From an uncultured Desulfobacterium sp. (GTDB lineage Bacteria; Desulfobacterota; DSM-4660; Desulfatiglandales; Desulfatiglandaceae), in the NCBI GenBank assembly GCA_900258555.1, contig LT984854.1:916409-978232 (forward strand): a stretch of DNA of 61,824 bases, written 5' to 3'. Of this stretch, positions 25,015-33,438 are shown piece after piece (the first letter of the stretch is position 1; each line of letters begins with the position of its first letter). A program made the position numbers and the translations under genes. Under the pieces are notes generated by a model, which saw nothing but the letters and a program-made list of their open reading frames with translations, ran no database searches and was not told the origin of the DNA.

Positions 25015-25890
25015 TTAGTTCTTACCAATAACCTCTTTTGTGGTTTTTCCAAGCATAGCAAGGTTAAGGACGACCGTTATTCCGGCCTCATTAAGCGCCC
25101 TGATCTTATCTTCGGCCTTTCCCTGTCCGCCGGATATAATTGCGCCTGCGTGACCCATGCGTTTTCCAGGCGGCGCCGTCTGACCGGCTATAAAGGCGAT
25201 TACCGGCTTACTGAAACTATTTTGGATGTACCTGGCCGCATCTTCCTCGGCTGTGCCGCCGATCTCGCCGATAAGTACTACCCCCTTGGTATCAGGGTCA
25301 TCGTTGAATCTCTTCAGATGGTCAATAAAGGTTGTCCCCACAATGGGATCCCCACCGATGCCAATGCAAGTGGACTGTCCTAGACCTGCATTGGTCAACT
25401 GATAGACCACCTCATAAGTCAGGGTCCCGCTTCTTGAGATGACCCCTATTTCGCCCTTTCTGTGTATACGTGCCGGCATAATACCCACCTTGGTCTTGCC
25501 GGGTGAGATTATCCCCGGGCAATTGGGACCGATAAGCACCACATTTTTATCCTTAATATAGTTACCAACCTTTACCATATCAAGGACAGGGATACCCTCT
25601 GTGATGCAGACAATGACCTTTATGCCGGCGACCGCTGCCTCAACAATGGCATCAGAGGCAAAGGCCGGTGGCACGAATATGCAGGAGACATTAACACCCT
25701 CATTTAATACAGCCTCTCTTACGGTATTATATACCGGCACCCCTTCCACATCCTGACCGCCCTTGCCCGGCGTTACTCCGGCGGCCACCACGGTCTTATA
25801 TTCCAGCATCTGAATTGTATGAAACCGGCCTTCCTGCCCGGTTATTCCCTGCACCACTATCCTGCTGTTTTCATCTACAAGTATACTCAT
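25015..25890 (-). CDS. sucD: Succinate-CoA ligase, alpha subunit
   Basis: The alpha subunit binds CoA and carries the phospho-histidine of succinyl-CoA synthetase (succinate + CoA + NTP). The N-terminal Rossmann CoA-binding domain has [13 protein letters not shown]. The catalytic histidine is in [20 protein letters not shown] (about 246). [19 protein letters not shown] is also characteristic. The 291-residue length is standard. It begins five bases after sucC. In an anaerobe it could run in either direction of the TCA segment. Confidence 0.97.
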   Translation of the reverse strand: MSILVDENSRIVVQGITGQEGRFHTIQMLEYKTVVAAGVTPGKGGQDVEGVPVYNTVREAVLNEGVNVSCIFVPPAFASDAIVEAAVAGIKVIVCITEGIPVLDMVKVGNYIKDKNVVLIGPNCPGIISPGKTKVGIMPARIHRKGEIGVISRSGTLTYEVVYQLTNAGLGQSTCIGIGGDPIVGTTFIDHLKRFNDDPDTKGVVLIGEIGGTAEEDAARYIQNSFSKPVIAFIAGQTAPPGKRMGHAGAIISGGQGKAEDKIRALNEAGITVVLNLAMLGKTTKEVIGKN

Positions 25891-25895
25891 GATTG

Positions 25896-27068
25896 CTACA
25901 TCCCCTGTACCTGTTTTGAGACCAGTTCCGCCACCTCGGCGAGGTCTTTGGCGACCAGAAACTTAAGACCGGACTCCTGAAGGATCTTTCTTCCCTCCTC
26001 TACATTTGTCCCTTCCAGTCTGACAATCAGGGGAACCCTTATACTCTTTGTCTTTGCCGCTGCAACAACCCCCCTGGCCAAAACATCGCACCTGAGTATC
26101 CCTCCAAAGATATTGATTAGAATCGCCCTTACACGCCTGTCCAGTAAGATGATCTCAAAGCCCTTTGAGATCATCTCTTCATTGGCGCCGCCGCCTACGT
26201 CCAGGAAATTGGCGGGCGCAGCACCCGCCGCCTTGATGACATCCATGGTCGCCATTGCAAGGCCGGCCCCGTTGACCATGGCCCCGACATTTCCATCCAG
26301 ACGGATATAGTTCAGGTTATATTTTTCCGCCTTCAATTCCAGAGGATCTTTTTCATTGGGGTCGTCAAGCTCGATTAAGTCCTTTTGTCTGAACAGGGCA
26401 TTGTCATCAATTGTCATCTTGGCATCCACCGCTATGACCTTCCCGTCTTTTGTTACAACCAGGGGGTTTATCTCCACCATGGAGCAGTCATTGGCAATGA
26501 ATACCTTGTAGACATTGGCCATAACCGATGCAAGCCCCTTTCTAACCCCGGGGGAAGGAAGGGGATCCAGGCTGTAAATCAGATTCCCGGCCTGGTATGG
26601 AAGCCACCCTGTTATGGGGTTTATATGTTCCTTTAATATCAATCCGGGGGTCCTTGCTGCGACCTCCTCTATCTCCATCCCTCCTGCCTGGGAGAAAATC
26701 ATGGTCGGCATCCTTGTCTCCCTGTCAACCACCATGCCCAGATAAAATTCCCTGTCAATCTCAACCCCATCTTCGATCAGGACCTTCGTTACCTTGATGC
26801 CATCGCCGCCTGTCTGCTTGGTCGCCAAAGGTTTTCCAAGCATGCCCTCAGTCGCAACTGCCACCTCATAAGAGTTCCTCGCCACCTTTACCCCGCCTGC
26901 CTTGCCCCTGCCGCCCGCATGGACCTGGGCCTTCACAACCCACGGAGGCCCGGTAACTGCCCTCATCGCCTTTGGAATCTCGTCTGCGGAATCGACAAGA
27001 TGACCATTAGGGGTAGGAATACCTTCCTTACTGAAAATTTCCTTAGCCTGATACTCGTGTAGTTTCAT
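25896..27068 (-). CDS. sucC: Succinate-CoA ligase, beta subunit
   Basis: The nucleotide-binding and specificity subunit. The N-terminus [20 protein letters not shown] is the family start, so the 23-residue upstream extension to 27137 is discarded. ATP-grasp features follow: [41 protein letters not shown], then the C-terminal [17 protein letters not shown] and [15 protein letters not shown]. The 390 residues are normal. It is first in the sucCD operon. Confidence 0.97.
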   Translation of the reverse strand: MKLHEYQAKEIFSKEGIPTPNGHLVDSADEIPKAMRAVTGPPWVVKAQVHAGGRGKAGGVKVARNSYEVAVATEGMLGKPLATKQTGGDGIKVTKVLIEDGVEIDREFYLGMVVDRETRMPTMIFSQAGGMEIEEVAARTPGLILKEHINPITGWLPYQAGNLIYSLDPLPSPGVRKGLASVMANVYKVFIANDCSMVEINPLVVTKDGKVIAVDAKMTIDDNALFRQKDLIELDDPNEKDPLELKAEKYNLNYIRLDGNVGAMVNGAGLAMATMDVIKAAGAAPANFLDVGGGANEEMISKGFEIILLDRRVRAILINIFGGILRCDVLARGVVAAAKTKSIRVPLIVRLEGTNVEEGRKILQESGLKFLVAKDLAEVAELVSKQVQGM

Positions 27069-27169
27069 ACCTGTTAACACTCCAATCTGGGATTCCTCTG
27101 CCTTTATATCACAAGAATAGTGGACATTTGTCATCACAAACTCGAAATTTTAGACAAGATTTATGATCG

Positions 27170-27198
27170 TATTTATTATTATCGCCCTGAATTGTCAA
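27170..27198 (-). promoter_or_regulatory. Candidate promoter for sucCD
   Basis: On the minus strand a perfect TTGACA (27193-27198) is followed, 17 bases on, by the A/T-rich TAAATA (27170-27175) within GATAATAATAAAT. The -35 is strong and the -10 weak. The start would lie about 100 bases before sucC. Confidence 0.4.
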
Positions 27199-27256
27199 GA
27201 AGGATATGAAGACTAAGGCGGTGCGCTGCTTGAGGATTTTGTCCTAGGGTGTTTTC

Positions 27257-27706
27257 CTAAAAGGTTGCAACGCTCTCGGCAAAAGCCTGGTCTTTGAGCA
27301 ACCTCTTGGCGAATTTCAGATACTTACTCACTATTGACCTGACGGCAAGCTGTAAAGCGAACGGCTTGATCGGCTTTTCCAGTAAATGGCTGACATTCGA
27401 GGCAATACACATGTTTACAATATCATCGCTGGCATTGCCCGTAATAATAATGGTATCCTCATGAACCGTCGGAAACCTTCCCTGAATGGCGTCAAGGAAG
27501 GTAAACCCGCTCTTTCCACTGAGATATACATCCACAACAAAGATTGCTATGCCTATCTCCCTGTTAATACAATATGCTATCGCCTCATCAACATCTGTAA
27601 ACACCAACACATCTCCCCACGTATAGAATCTGGAAATTATTGCAGAGACGGTCTTGCATACGCTCTTTTCATCATCTACAATAATTACATCCAATCCAGC
27701 AGGCAT
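27257..27706 (-). CDS. Single-domain response regulator
   Basis: A 149-residue receiver domain with no output domain. The acidic pocket is DDE at 11-13, the phospho-acceptor is Asp59 (FVVDVYLSG), with Thr89 (IIITGNAS) and Lys111 (LEKPIKP). The C-terminal 35 residues form a helix (AVRSIVSKYLKFAKRLLKDQ). It lies 40 bases downstream of a PilZ-domain gene on the same strand, so it probably acts in c-di-GMP or motility signalling. No kinase is nearby. Confidence 0.92.
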   Translation of the reverse strand: MPAGLDVIIVDDEKSVCKTVSAIISRFYTWGDVLVFTDVDEAIAYCINREIGIAIFVVDVYLSGKSGFTFLDAIQGRFPTVHEDTIIITGNASDDIVNMCIASNVSHLLEKPIKPFALQLAVRSIVSKYLKFAKRLLKDQAFAESVATF

Positions 27707-27746
27707 AGCATCCTCCTCCAGATAAAGGCTAATGGTTCAGCTCAGC

Positions 27747-28115
27747 TCACACCAAACCCGGATGACGTTGAATCTCATCTTCGACCAGTTTTGTATCAGG
27801 GGCATTATAAAGAACCACCCGACGGAGATGGAAAAGACTGTCGGGATCAATTGCAGTAAACTTCACTGCAACAGTCCGTTGTTCACAGCGGACGATCTCG
27901 CCCTCAATCACGATATTCAGCTCGCTGTTTGTTGGGTCCATCATGATCTTTACCTGGCATTGCGAACCTGTTTTGAATTCTTCGTTAAGAGACAACAGGC
28001 ACCCCCCAATACTCAAATTTATGATCTGATCAACGTGATACACCTCACCATTGACAGTCAGTTCCGCCTGGACCCCAAATCGGATGCGCGTAAACCGTCG
28101 GTTGTCGTTGGACAT
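27747..28115 (-). CDS. PilZ-domain protein (c-di-GMP receptor)
   Basis: A 122-residue protein made almost entirely of a PilZ domain. The arginine motif RRFTRIRF (6-13) and NLSIGGCLL (33-41, the D/NxSxxG motif) are the c-di-GMP contacts. EGEIVRCEQRTVAVKF completes the beta-barrel. Single-domain PilZ proteins act by binding a partner, here possibly the response regulator encoded next. Oligoribonuclease, which removes pGpG, is encoded just upstream on the same strand. Confidence 0.92.
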   Translation of the reverse strand: MSNDNRRFTRIRFGVQAELTVNGEVYHVDQIINLSIGGCLLSLNEEFKTGSQCQVKIMMDPTNSELNIVIEGEIVRCEQRTVAVKFTAIDPDSLFHLRRVVLYNAPDTKLVEDEIQRHPGLV

Positions 28116-28231
28116 GTCATACCCCTGAAAAGGAGTTTGTTATAGATGCAGGCAGTTTAGGTAAAATGGTCCTGCATGTCAAGGATCGAAAAGTAACCCA
28201 CCAATTGAAACCCTTCTTGCCCCAGTTCAGC

Positions 28232-28765
28232 TCACGGAATAAAAATCTTCTGCCGGTAATATCTCAACTCTGCAATGGATTCCTTGATATCGTCCATGGC
28301 CAGATGGGATTTTCGTTTTTTAAAGGCCGGCAAAAGAGGATACCAGTTTTTATAAAGTTCTTTAACCGAGCTGACATCAATGTTGCGATAGTGTAGAAAT
28401 TCATTAAGAAGGGGCATATACCTGGCAAGAAACAGGCGATCCTGCCAGACGGAATTTCCGCACAGCGGGGATTCATTCCTCTTACAATATTGGGAGACAA
28501 AATCCAAGGTCTGCTGTTCAGCCATCTTACAGGAAAATGATGAGGCCAGAATGCGGTCAAGAAGCCCTGAAGATCGGTGATGGCTTCTGCTCCAGTCGTC
28601 CATCAGGGAGAGGATATCCTCAGTATAGTTTATTGCTATTTCCGGCCCGATGGCGATGGTATTTAGTTGTCCGTCTGTAATGATTGTAGCAATCTCAACA
28701 ATTACATGCTTCTCGGGATCAAGCCCGGTCATTTCCAAGTCTATCCAGATCAGGAAGTCACTCAC
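28232..28765 (-). CDS. orn: Oligoribonuclease
   Basis: A DEDD-family 3'-5' exonuclease that degrades di- to pentaribonucleotides, including pGpG from c-di-GMP hydrolysis. The first motif, WIDLEMTGLDPEKHVIVEIA, supplies Asp and Glu. CGNSVWQDRLFLARYMP carries the next Asp. HLAMDDIKESIAELRYYR supplies the final His and Asp. A GTG start at 28765 places WIDLEMTGL at the usual distance from the N-terminus; the in-frame ATG at 28813 would add 16 residues with only a weak SD. It precedes the PilZ and response-regulator genes. Confidence 0.93.
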   Translation of the reverse strand: MSDFLIWIDLEMTGLDPEKHVIVEIATIITDGQLNTIAIGPEIAINYTEDILSLMDDWSRSHHRSSGLLDRILASSFSCKMAEQQTLDFVSQYCKRNESPLCGNSVWQDRLFLARYMPLLNEFLHYRNIDVSSVKELYKNWYPLLPAFKKRKSHLAMDDIKESIAELRYYRQKIFIP

Positions 28766-28878
28766 TTTGGCCCCCAATGTTTGTTGTGATTTTAAAAAAT
28801 AGCATAATATCATGGCATTATTCCAGAAAAATATCCTCGGAATTTTTATTTACATTTGCCCCTTCAGACGTTTTTTAC

Positions 28879-28907
28879 TTGCACTTCCCGGGGTTATTAT
28901 TTATAAA
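28879..28907 (+). promoter_or_regulatory. Promoter of the thrS operon
   Basis: TTGCAC (28879-28884), exactly 17 bases, then TATAAA (28902-28907). It is the best sigma-70-like pair in the gap and gives a leader of about 70 bases before thrS. I see no T-box or clear operator in the leader. Confidence 0.6.
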
Positions 28908-28983
28908 AGCTAGTTTACCGATCTATTCATTTCTGTAAGATGATATGGATTAGGTCATTAGAACAACAGGTTATACTTATATC

Positions 28984-30897
28984 ATGAACGACTTCTCCAT
29001 CCGCCTCAAAGATCAGCCTCCTATTGAAATTCAGGCGGAGGCCATGACCGCCCTTGATGCTTTAAGGCACTTGAAGGCCAAGGCCATTGACAGGGTGATT
29101 GCAGTCAAGGTCAATGGGACCGCCTGTGATCTTTCCTACAACATCGCAACTCAGGCCGTGCTTGAGCCGATTTACATGGATTCCAAAGAAGGGCTTGAAA
29201 TCCTCAGACACAGTACATCTCATGTAATGGCAATGGCGGTTAAGGAACTGTTTCCAGAGGCAAAGGTCACCATAGGTCCGGCCATCCAGGACGGTTTTTA
29301 TTATGATTTTGACTATGAACGGCCGTTTAAGGAAGAAGATCTGCCAAAGATAGAAGAAAAGATGGAAGAAATAATCAAGGCGGATCTTTTCTATGTCAGA
29401 AAAGATATGTCAAGCCAAAAGGCCATTGATTTCTTCAAGTCCCTGGGAGAGCAATACAAGGTTGAGTTGATCCAGGATCTGGGCGCTGAAACGGTCTCTG
29501 TTTACACACAGGGCGGTTTCACCGACCTGTGCCGAGGCCCACATGTACCTTCCACCGGCAGGATAAAGGCATTTCATCTGACTAAGGTGGCAGGGGCGTA
29601 CTGGCGCGGCGATGAAAAAAAGGCCATGTTGAGCAGGATTTACGGAGTCGCCTTTGCCGATCGAAAGGAATTGAAAGAGCACCTCATGAGACTTGAGGAG
29701 GCAAAGAAGAGAAATCATGTCAAACTCGGTCCCCAATTAGGCCTTTTTAATACTTATGACGAAATCGGCGCAGGCATGATCGTATGGCATCCAAACGGCA
29801 GCATGCTGAGGCATGTCCTTGAAGATTTTGAGATACGGGAGCATCTCAAGCGTGGATATGAACTGGCCAAGGGGCCTGAGATCCTGAAAACAGATTTGTG
29901 GAAAAAATCAGGCCATTTTGAAAACTACCGCGAGAACATGTACTTCACCATGATTGATGAGCAGTCTTACGGCATAAAGCCGATGAACTGCCTATCCCAC
30001 ATGCTTATCTACGGCTCCGAGATCAGGAGTTATCGCGACCTGCCGAAGAGATATTTCGAACTGGGGACCGTCCATCGCCATGAGCGTTCCGGCGTACTGC
30101 ACGGCCTTTTCAGGGTGAGGGAATTTACCCAGGACGATGCACACATCATCTGCACTCCAGAACAGTTGAATGGCGAGATAAAGGCGGTGCTCGATTTTGT
30201 CAAAGACGTGATGGCCATATTCGGCTTCAGCTATGAGCTGGAGATCAGCACAAGGCCTGCAAAGTCTATCGGCACGGATGAAGATTGGGATCTGGCCACT
30301 AATGCACTCAAGAATGCAATGGCAGATAATAATCTGATATATGAAGTGAACGAAGGGGATGGGGCCTTTTATGGCCCTAAGATTGATGTGAAATTGAGTG
30401 ATGCACTGGGCAGAAAATGGCAGTGCGCCACAATACAGTGCGATTTTACCCTTCCAGAAAGGTTTGATTTGGTTTATATTGGCAAGGACGGTCAGAAGCA
30501 CAGACCGGTAATGATCCACCGCGTAATCCTGGGCGCCATTGAAAGGTTCATCGGCGTCCTGATCGAACATTACGCAGGGGCCTTTCCGGTGTGGCTGGCG
30601 CCGGTCCAGGCCATAATCCTCACTGTAACAGACAGGAACAATGAATTCGGAGAAAGGCTGAAAAAGACCCTTGAGGAAACGGATATCAGGGTAAAGGCCG
30701 ATTTACGGAATGAAAAATTGAGTCTGAAAGTAAGAGAGGCGCAGTTACAAAAGATCCCCTATATGCTGATAGTCGGGGACAGGGAGACTGAAAAACAGGG
30801 CGCTACGCCAAGGAAAAGGGATGGTCAGAATCTGTCTTTTGCAACTGCGGAGGAAATTGTCAGTATGATTGCAAATGAATGTAAGACAAGGAGGTAA
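28984..30897 (+). CDS. thrS: Threonyl-tRNA synthetase
   Basis: A 637-residue class II synthetase. Order: TGS domain (1-62), the editing/SAD domain ([16 protein letters not shown] at about 77, with [18 protein letters not shown]), the catalytic core (motif 2 [20 protein letters not shown]; motif 3 [20 protein letters not shown]), zinc ligands including the Cys of [10 protein letters not shown], and the anticodon-binding domain (from about 535). It is complete. It leads the translation operon, and its stop lies within the SD region for infC. The SD before its own ATG is weak, which may reflect autoregulation. Confidence 0.98.
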   Translation: MNDFSIRLKDQPPIEIQAEAMTALDALRHLKAKAIDRVIAVKVNGTACDLSYNIATQAVLEPIYMDSKEGLEILRHSTSHVMAMAVKELFPEAKVTIGPAIQDGFYYDFDYERPFKEEDLPKIEEKMEEIIKADLFYVRKDMSSQKAIDFFKSLGEQYKVELIQDLGAETVSVYTQGGFTDLCRGPHVPSTGRIKAFHLTKVAGAYWRGDEKKAMLSRIYGVAFADRKELKEHLMRLEEAKKRNHVKLGPQLGLFNTYDEIGAGMIVWHPNGSMLRHVLEDFEIREHLKRGYELAKGPEILKTDLWKKSGHFENYRENMYFTMIDEQSYGIKPMNCLSHMLIYGSEIRSYRDLPKRYFELGTVHRHERSGVLHGLFRVREFTQDDAHIICTPEQLNGEIKAVLDFVKDVMAIFGFSYELEISTRPAKSIGTDEDWDLATNALKNAMADNNLIYEVNEGDGAFYGPKIDVKLSDALGRKWQCATIQCDFTLPERFDLVYIGKDGQKHRPVMIHRVILGAIERFIGVLIEHYAGAFPVWLAPVQAIILTVTDRNNEFGERLKKTLEETDIRVKADLRNEKLSLKVREAQLQKIPYMLIVGDRETEKQGATPRKRDGQNLSFATAEEIVSMIANECKTRR

Positions 30898-30901
30898 CGC
30901 C

Positions 30902-31420
30902 ATAGCAAAAAAGGAAGAGGAAGTCAGGATCAATGAAAATATAACTTCATCGTCGGTCAGACTGATCTCAGAGGATGGCAAACAACTGGGCATTCTGCCC
31001 CTGTCCGAGGCGCAGAGGATAGCAAGCGAAGGAGGACTGGATCTGGTGGAGGTGGCTCCCAATTCAGATCCCCCTGTCTGCCGCATAATGGACTATGGAA
31101 AGTTCAAGTATCAGGCAAGCAAGAAGGAACAGGAGGCGCGCAAGAAAGGCCGGTCGTCCCAACTTAAAGAGATCAAGTTAAGACCCCACACCGAGGAACA
31201 CGACCTTGGATTCAAGGTCAGGAATTTAAAGAAATTTCTGCAAAAAAAAGACAGAGTAAAGGTGACGGTCTTTTTTAGGGGTCGGGAGATGGCTTATATG
31301 GATACAGGTGTTGACCTCCTAAACAGGATCGCCCAAGACGTCTCAGATGAAGGGAGCGTGTTTCAGGAACCCACCAGGGAATCCAAGAACAGGATGACCA
31401 TGGTCATTGTCCCAAAATAG
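30902..31420 (+). CDS. infC: Translation initiation factor IF-3 (AUA start)
   Basis: IF-3 binds the 30S subunit, prevents premature 50S joining and rejects non-canonical start codons. Conserved parts are INENITSSSVRLISEDGKQL, VEVAPNSDPPVCRIMDYGKF, the basic linker, and IKLRPHTEEHDLGFKVRNLK. The start is most likely ATA at 30902: AAGGAGG lies exactly seven bases before it, and the next residues AKKEEEVRINENI fit the family. The upstream in-frame ATG at 30869 lies inside thrS without an SD. A rare start codon allows IF-3 to repress its own synthesis, as with AUU in E. coli. Confidence 0.95.
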   Translation: MAKKEEEVRINENITSSSVRLISEDGKQLGILPLSEAQRIASEGGLDLVEVAPNSDPPVCRIMDYGKFKYQASKKEQEARKKGRSSQLKEIKLRPHTEEHDLGFKVRNLKKFLQKKDRVKVTVFFRGREMAYMDTGVDLLNRIAQDVSDEGSVFQEPTRESKNRMTMVIVPK

Positions 31421-31679
31421 CTGGTTACCGACAATGACATTCAGAGACAGGTCCTGTCGGATTTGCCGGGAGGATTCCTTTGCGCCAGCTTTTTTTGCGG
31501 GGGTTTTGAGCTGTGGAGATCACCTCACTTATTCCATTTTGCATTCAGGATGATACCAAGATGACAAGGAGGCGACACAGGCGTACCTCAGTAGGACGTC
31601 GAGGAGCCGATGACGAAGTCAATCCCGCCCTGGCGGGATAGGGCTTTAATGCGAAATGGGATCAGAAAGGAGTAATGGG
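31421..31679 (+). promoter_or_regulatory. infC-rpmI intergenic leader, possible L20 autoregulatory region
   Basis: 259 bases without an ORF inside an otherwise tight operon. It contains several possible hairpins: CGT-CCT/AGG-ACG around 31585-31602, and TCCCGC/GCGGGA at 31623-31638 with a CCTG loop, about 40 bases before rpmI. In several bacteria L20 or a leader RNA controls rpmI-rplT from this position. I could not match a named leader class, so the assignment is positional. Confidence 0.4.
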
Positions 31680-31877
31680 ATGCCAAAGATAAAAACAAAC
31701 CGTGGCGCGGCCAAAAGGTTCAGGACCACGGGAACGGGAAAAATAATAAGGAATAAGGCGTTTGCAAGCCATATCCTTACAACCAAGACCAGAAAGAGAA
31801 AAAGAAAACTTAGAAAGTCCGCTGTGGTGGATGCTACTAATTTTAAACGGACAGCCAAACTCATCCCCTACATGTAG
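31680..31877 (+). CDS. rpmI: 50S ribosomal protein L35
   Basis: A 65-residue basic ribosomal protein. [20 protein letters not shown] is the family N-terminus, so the start is the ATG at 31680 (SD AAAGGAG) and not the earlier in-frame ATG at 31656. The C-terminus ends LIPYM, as usual. It is in the standard infC-rpmI-rplT order. Confidence 0.97.
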   Translation: MPKIKTNRGAAKRFRTTGTGKIIRNKAFASHILTTKTRKRKRKLRKSAVVDATNFKRTAKLIPYM

Positions 31878-31933
31878 CAGAACAAGGCAATAAGGGATGT
31901 TTTTACGCTGCCTCCACAACAAGAGGTTTTGCA

Positions 31934-32281
31934 ATGCCCAGGGTTAAAAGAGGCTTTAAGGCCAGGAGAAGAAGAAATAAGGTATTAAAGGCGGCAAAGG
32001 GTTACAGGGAAGGTCACGGAAATCAGTTCCGGACCGCCAAGGCAACCGTTGACAGGGCCGGAGTTTATGCATACAGGGATCGCAGGGTGAGGAAGAGGGA
32101 ATTCCGCGGCCTGTGGATTGTGAGGATTAATGCCGCAGCAAGAGAAAATGGCCTGTCATACAGCAGATTCATGTCCGGACTGAAAGAGGCCGGCATTGAT
32201 CTGGACAGAAAGGTGCTTGCGGATATGGCCATTCAGGATCCGACGGCTTTTTCCCAATTGGCGAGCATGGCCCGGAATTAG
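31934..32281 (+). CDS. rplT: 50S ribosomal protein L20
   Basis: A 115-residue primary rRNA-binding protein required early in 50S assembly. Characteristic: [20 protein letters not shown], then [20 protein letters not shown] and [12 protein letters not shown]. The SD is AGAGG. L20 is also the translational repressor of this operon in several bacteria, and the leader before rpmI may be its target. Confidence 0.98.
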   Translation: MPRVKRGFKARRRRNKVLKAAKGYREGHGNQFRTAKATVDRAGVYAYRDRRVRKREFRGLWIVRINAAARENGLSYSRFMSGLKEAGIDLDRKVLADMAIQDPTAFSQLASMARN

Positions 32282-32302
32282 TGGCCAGGCCGAAACTTGA
32301 CG

Positions 32303-33310
32303 ATGAAAGAACAGCTCCTTGAACTTGAAAAAAAGGCCCTTTCAGACCTCAAGGCTATTAATGACGCCACTGAGCTTGAGCAGTTCAGGGTCGCCTATCT
32401 CGGGAAAAAGGGTCTGATCACCTCAGTGATGAAAAGACTGGGAGAGCTGCCCCCCGATGAAAGGCCCGAATTTGGCAAACTGGCCAATCAGGTCAAGGCA
32501 AATCTGTCCAGACTGCTTGAAGACGTACGGGAGGACCTCTTATCAAGGGCTGCGGGACAAAAGAGCTTTCTTGACGTCACACTTCCCGGGAGAATACCCG
32601 CTTACGGGCATCTCCACCCATTAACGCTGGTGATCAATGAGGTCTGCCGGATCCTTTCCAGGATGGGATTCAAGGTGGTCAAGGGGCCGAATGTAGAACT
32701 GGACTATTACAACTTTGAGGCCCTGAATATCCCCAGGGACCATCCTGCAAGGGATATGCAGGACACCTTCTACATCTCCGATAACGTGGTCTTAAGGACC
32801 CACACCTCCCCTATCCAGATCCGTGTAATGGAGACACAAAAACCCCCTGTCAGCATAATTGCGCCAGGGAAGGTCTACAGAAGGGATTCCGATGTATCCC
32901 ACACGCCGATGTTTCATCAGGTAGAGGGACTCTTGGTTGACCGGCATGTGACATTCGGGGATCTCAAGGGGACGCTGACAGGTTTTTTAAATGAGATGTT
33001 CGGGCGTGAGACCAGGCTTCGTTTCAGGCCCAGTTTTTTCCCCTTTACCGAACCGAGCGCCGAGGTGGATATACGATGTGTAATATGCGGCGGGAAAGGG
33101 TGTCGGACATGTTCAAATACGGGCTGGCTTGAGATACTGGGTTCAGGCATGGTGGACCCGGCAGTTTACGGCTTTGTTGATTATGACGCCGAGGTTTACT
33201 CCGGCTTCGCATTCGGCATGGGCATTGAAAGACTTGCCATGCTAAAATACGGGATAGACGATATCCAGTTGTTTTACAGAAATGGCATGAGGTTTTTAAG
33301 ACAGTTTTAA
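32303..33310 (+). CDS. pheS: Phenylalanyl-tRNA synthetase alpha subunit
   Basis: The catalytic subunit of the (alpha-beta)2 class II enzyme. An N-terminal coiled-coil (1-85) binds tRNA. The core has [60 protein letters not shown] (motif 2) and [20 protein letters not shown] (motif 3). The 335-residue length is standard. ATG at 32303 is preferred; a TTG two codons earlier is possible. The SD is poor. It also has four cysteines in [12 protein letters not shown], resembling a small metal site seen in some PheS. Confidence 0.97.
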   Translation: MKEQLLELEKKALSDLKAINDATELEQFRVAYLGKKGLITSVMKRLGELPPDERPEFGKLANQVKANLSRLLEDVREDLLSRAAGQKSFLDVTLPGRIPAYGHLHPLTLVINEVCRILSRMGFKVVKGPNVELDYYNFEALNIPRDHPARDMQDTFYISDNVVLRTHTSPIQIRVMETQKPPVSIIAPGKVYRRDSDVSHTPMFHQVEGLLVDRHVTFGDLKGTLTGFLNEMFGRETRLRFRPSFFPFTEPSAEVDIRCVICGGKGCRTCSNTGWLEILGSGMVDPAVYGFVDYDAEVYSGFAFGMGIERLAMLKYGIDDIQLFYRNGMRFLRQF

Positions 33311-33438
33311 GGGCCTGTTTTATTCTGTAACCATAAAGTAGAACACCTGGATTTAAGTCTTCAACGTCTCTCTTTTAATGATCAGGTCTTTTCATGTCAT
33401 TCCGATTTTCGCCTCGTTTCTTCTATTGAGTAATATTA

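Noticed and set aside
30869-30901. infC start at the ATG inside thrS
   Set aside because: No SD, a 29-base overlap with thrS and residues unlike the IF-3 N-terminus; ATA with AAGGAGG upstream fits better.
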